From Betaproteobacteria bacterium (GTDB lineage Bacteria > Pseudomonadota > Gammaproteobacteria > Burkholderiales > SG8-39): a stretch of 5,532 nt of DNA. The DNA is taken from assembly GCA_005884335.1 (NCBI GenBank), contig VBCJ01000076.1:1-5532 (forward strand), given 5' to 3'. The position numbers and the translations under genes were made by a program. Below the pieces are notes generated by a model, which saw only the letters and a program-made list of their open reading frames with translations, was not told the origin of the DNA and searched no databases. Below are positions 5,396 to 5,532 of this stretch, piece by piece (the stretch's first letter is position 1; each line of letters opens with the position of its first letter).

Positions 5396-5532
5396 CTACC
5401 TGACGCGGTTCGCGAATATTCCGTTGAGGAGCTGTCCTACGGACCGGAGGCTCTCAGCTGCGCGGCAGACGAGGTCGGCTACGGAGTCCGCGTCGCGCAT
5501 GTGTTCCTTGGCGATCTGCCGGTCGCTTTTGC
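5396..5532 (-). CDS. C-terminal end of an unidentified protein (partial, runs off the right edge)
   Basis: An open frame on the minus strand enters from the right edge and ends at TAG (5398-5396), two bases beyond the cyclase stop. It gives about 44 residues ending LLNGIFANRVR. The segment is rich in charged and small residues and looks helical (MRDADSVADLVCRAAESL). Support: strong G/C at third codon positions, stops in both other minus-strand frames, and an end placed neatly against the convergent cyclase gene. No family is recognisable from this fragment, and its start and function lie outside the window. Confidence 0.5.
   Translation of the reverse strand, partial: KSDRQIAKEHMRDADSVADLVCRAAESLRSVGQLLNGIFANRVR

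Noticed and set aside
5381..5532. Plus-strand open frame following the cyclase
   Set aside because: It has no ATG, GTG or TTG start after its upstream stop at 5378 in a position to explain it, and weaker G/C bias at third positions than the minus-strand frame of the same DNA.

Overview
The window is GC-rich, with G or C dominating third codon positions in every real gene. It looks like the chromosome of a Gram-negative bacterium, most likely a betaproteobacterium. That placement is an inference from gene types: a FecR-domain secreted protein, a class III cyclase fused to an FHA domain, a soluble Ser/Thr kinase with a duplicated LAPYVGP tail, and a membrane haem-c sensor. There are no RNA genes, insertion sequences, CRISPR arrays or integration signs. 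Genes are tightly packed; the only sizeable non-coding stretch is the divergent intergenic region of about 136 bases at 4337-4472.

Layout. (1) 59-1141 (+): a Tat-exported amidohydrolase of the ACMSD / Amidohydro_2 type. It converges on the next gene with a 6-base gap and is probably unrelated to it. (2) 4336 down to 1148 (-): a three-gene operon transcribed leftward, in the order FecR-domain secreted protein, membrane sensor with a c-type haem motif and a HAMP domain but no output domain, then a cytoplasmic Ser/Thr protein kinase. The first two genes are coupled by a stop codon inside the next gene's Shine-Dalgarno sequence; the kinase follows after 30 bases. (3) 4473-5393 (+): a class III nucleotide cyclase with a C-terminal FHA domain, divergent from the operon. 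(4) 5396 to the right edge (-): the C-terminal end of an unidentified gene, convergent with the cyclase.

How the genes may work together (inference). FecR, haem sensor, kinase and FHA-cyclase form a plausible transenvelope signalling cassette. A periplasmic protein and a haem-bearing periplasmic sensor domain would feed a HAMP domain. A soluble kinase would act as the missing output. The cyclase would read kinase activity through its phosphothreonine-binding FHA domain and make a cyclic nucleotide. The two transcription units share one intergenic region with a good predicted sigma70 promoter toward FecR, a -10 box toward the cyclase and a small inverted repeat between them. The cyclase has Gln where adenylate cyclases normally carry the adenine-selecting Lys, so its product is uncertain.

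Structure beyond genes: a 16-bp stem with an 8-base loop inside the FHA coding region, and a 26-base near-perfect palindrome inside the sensor gene.
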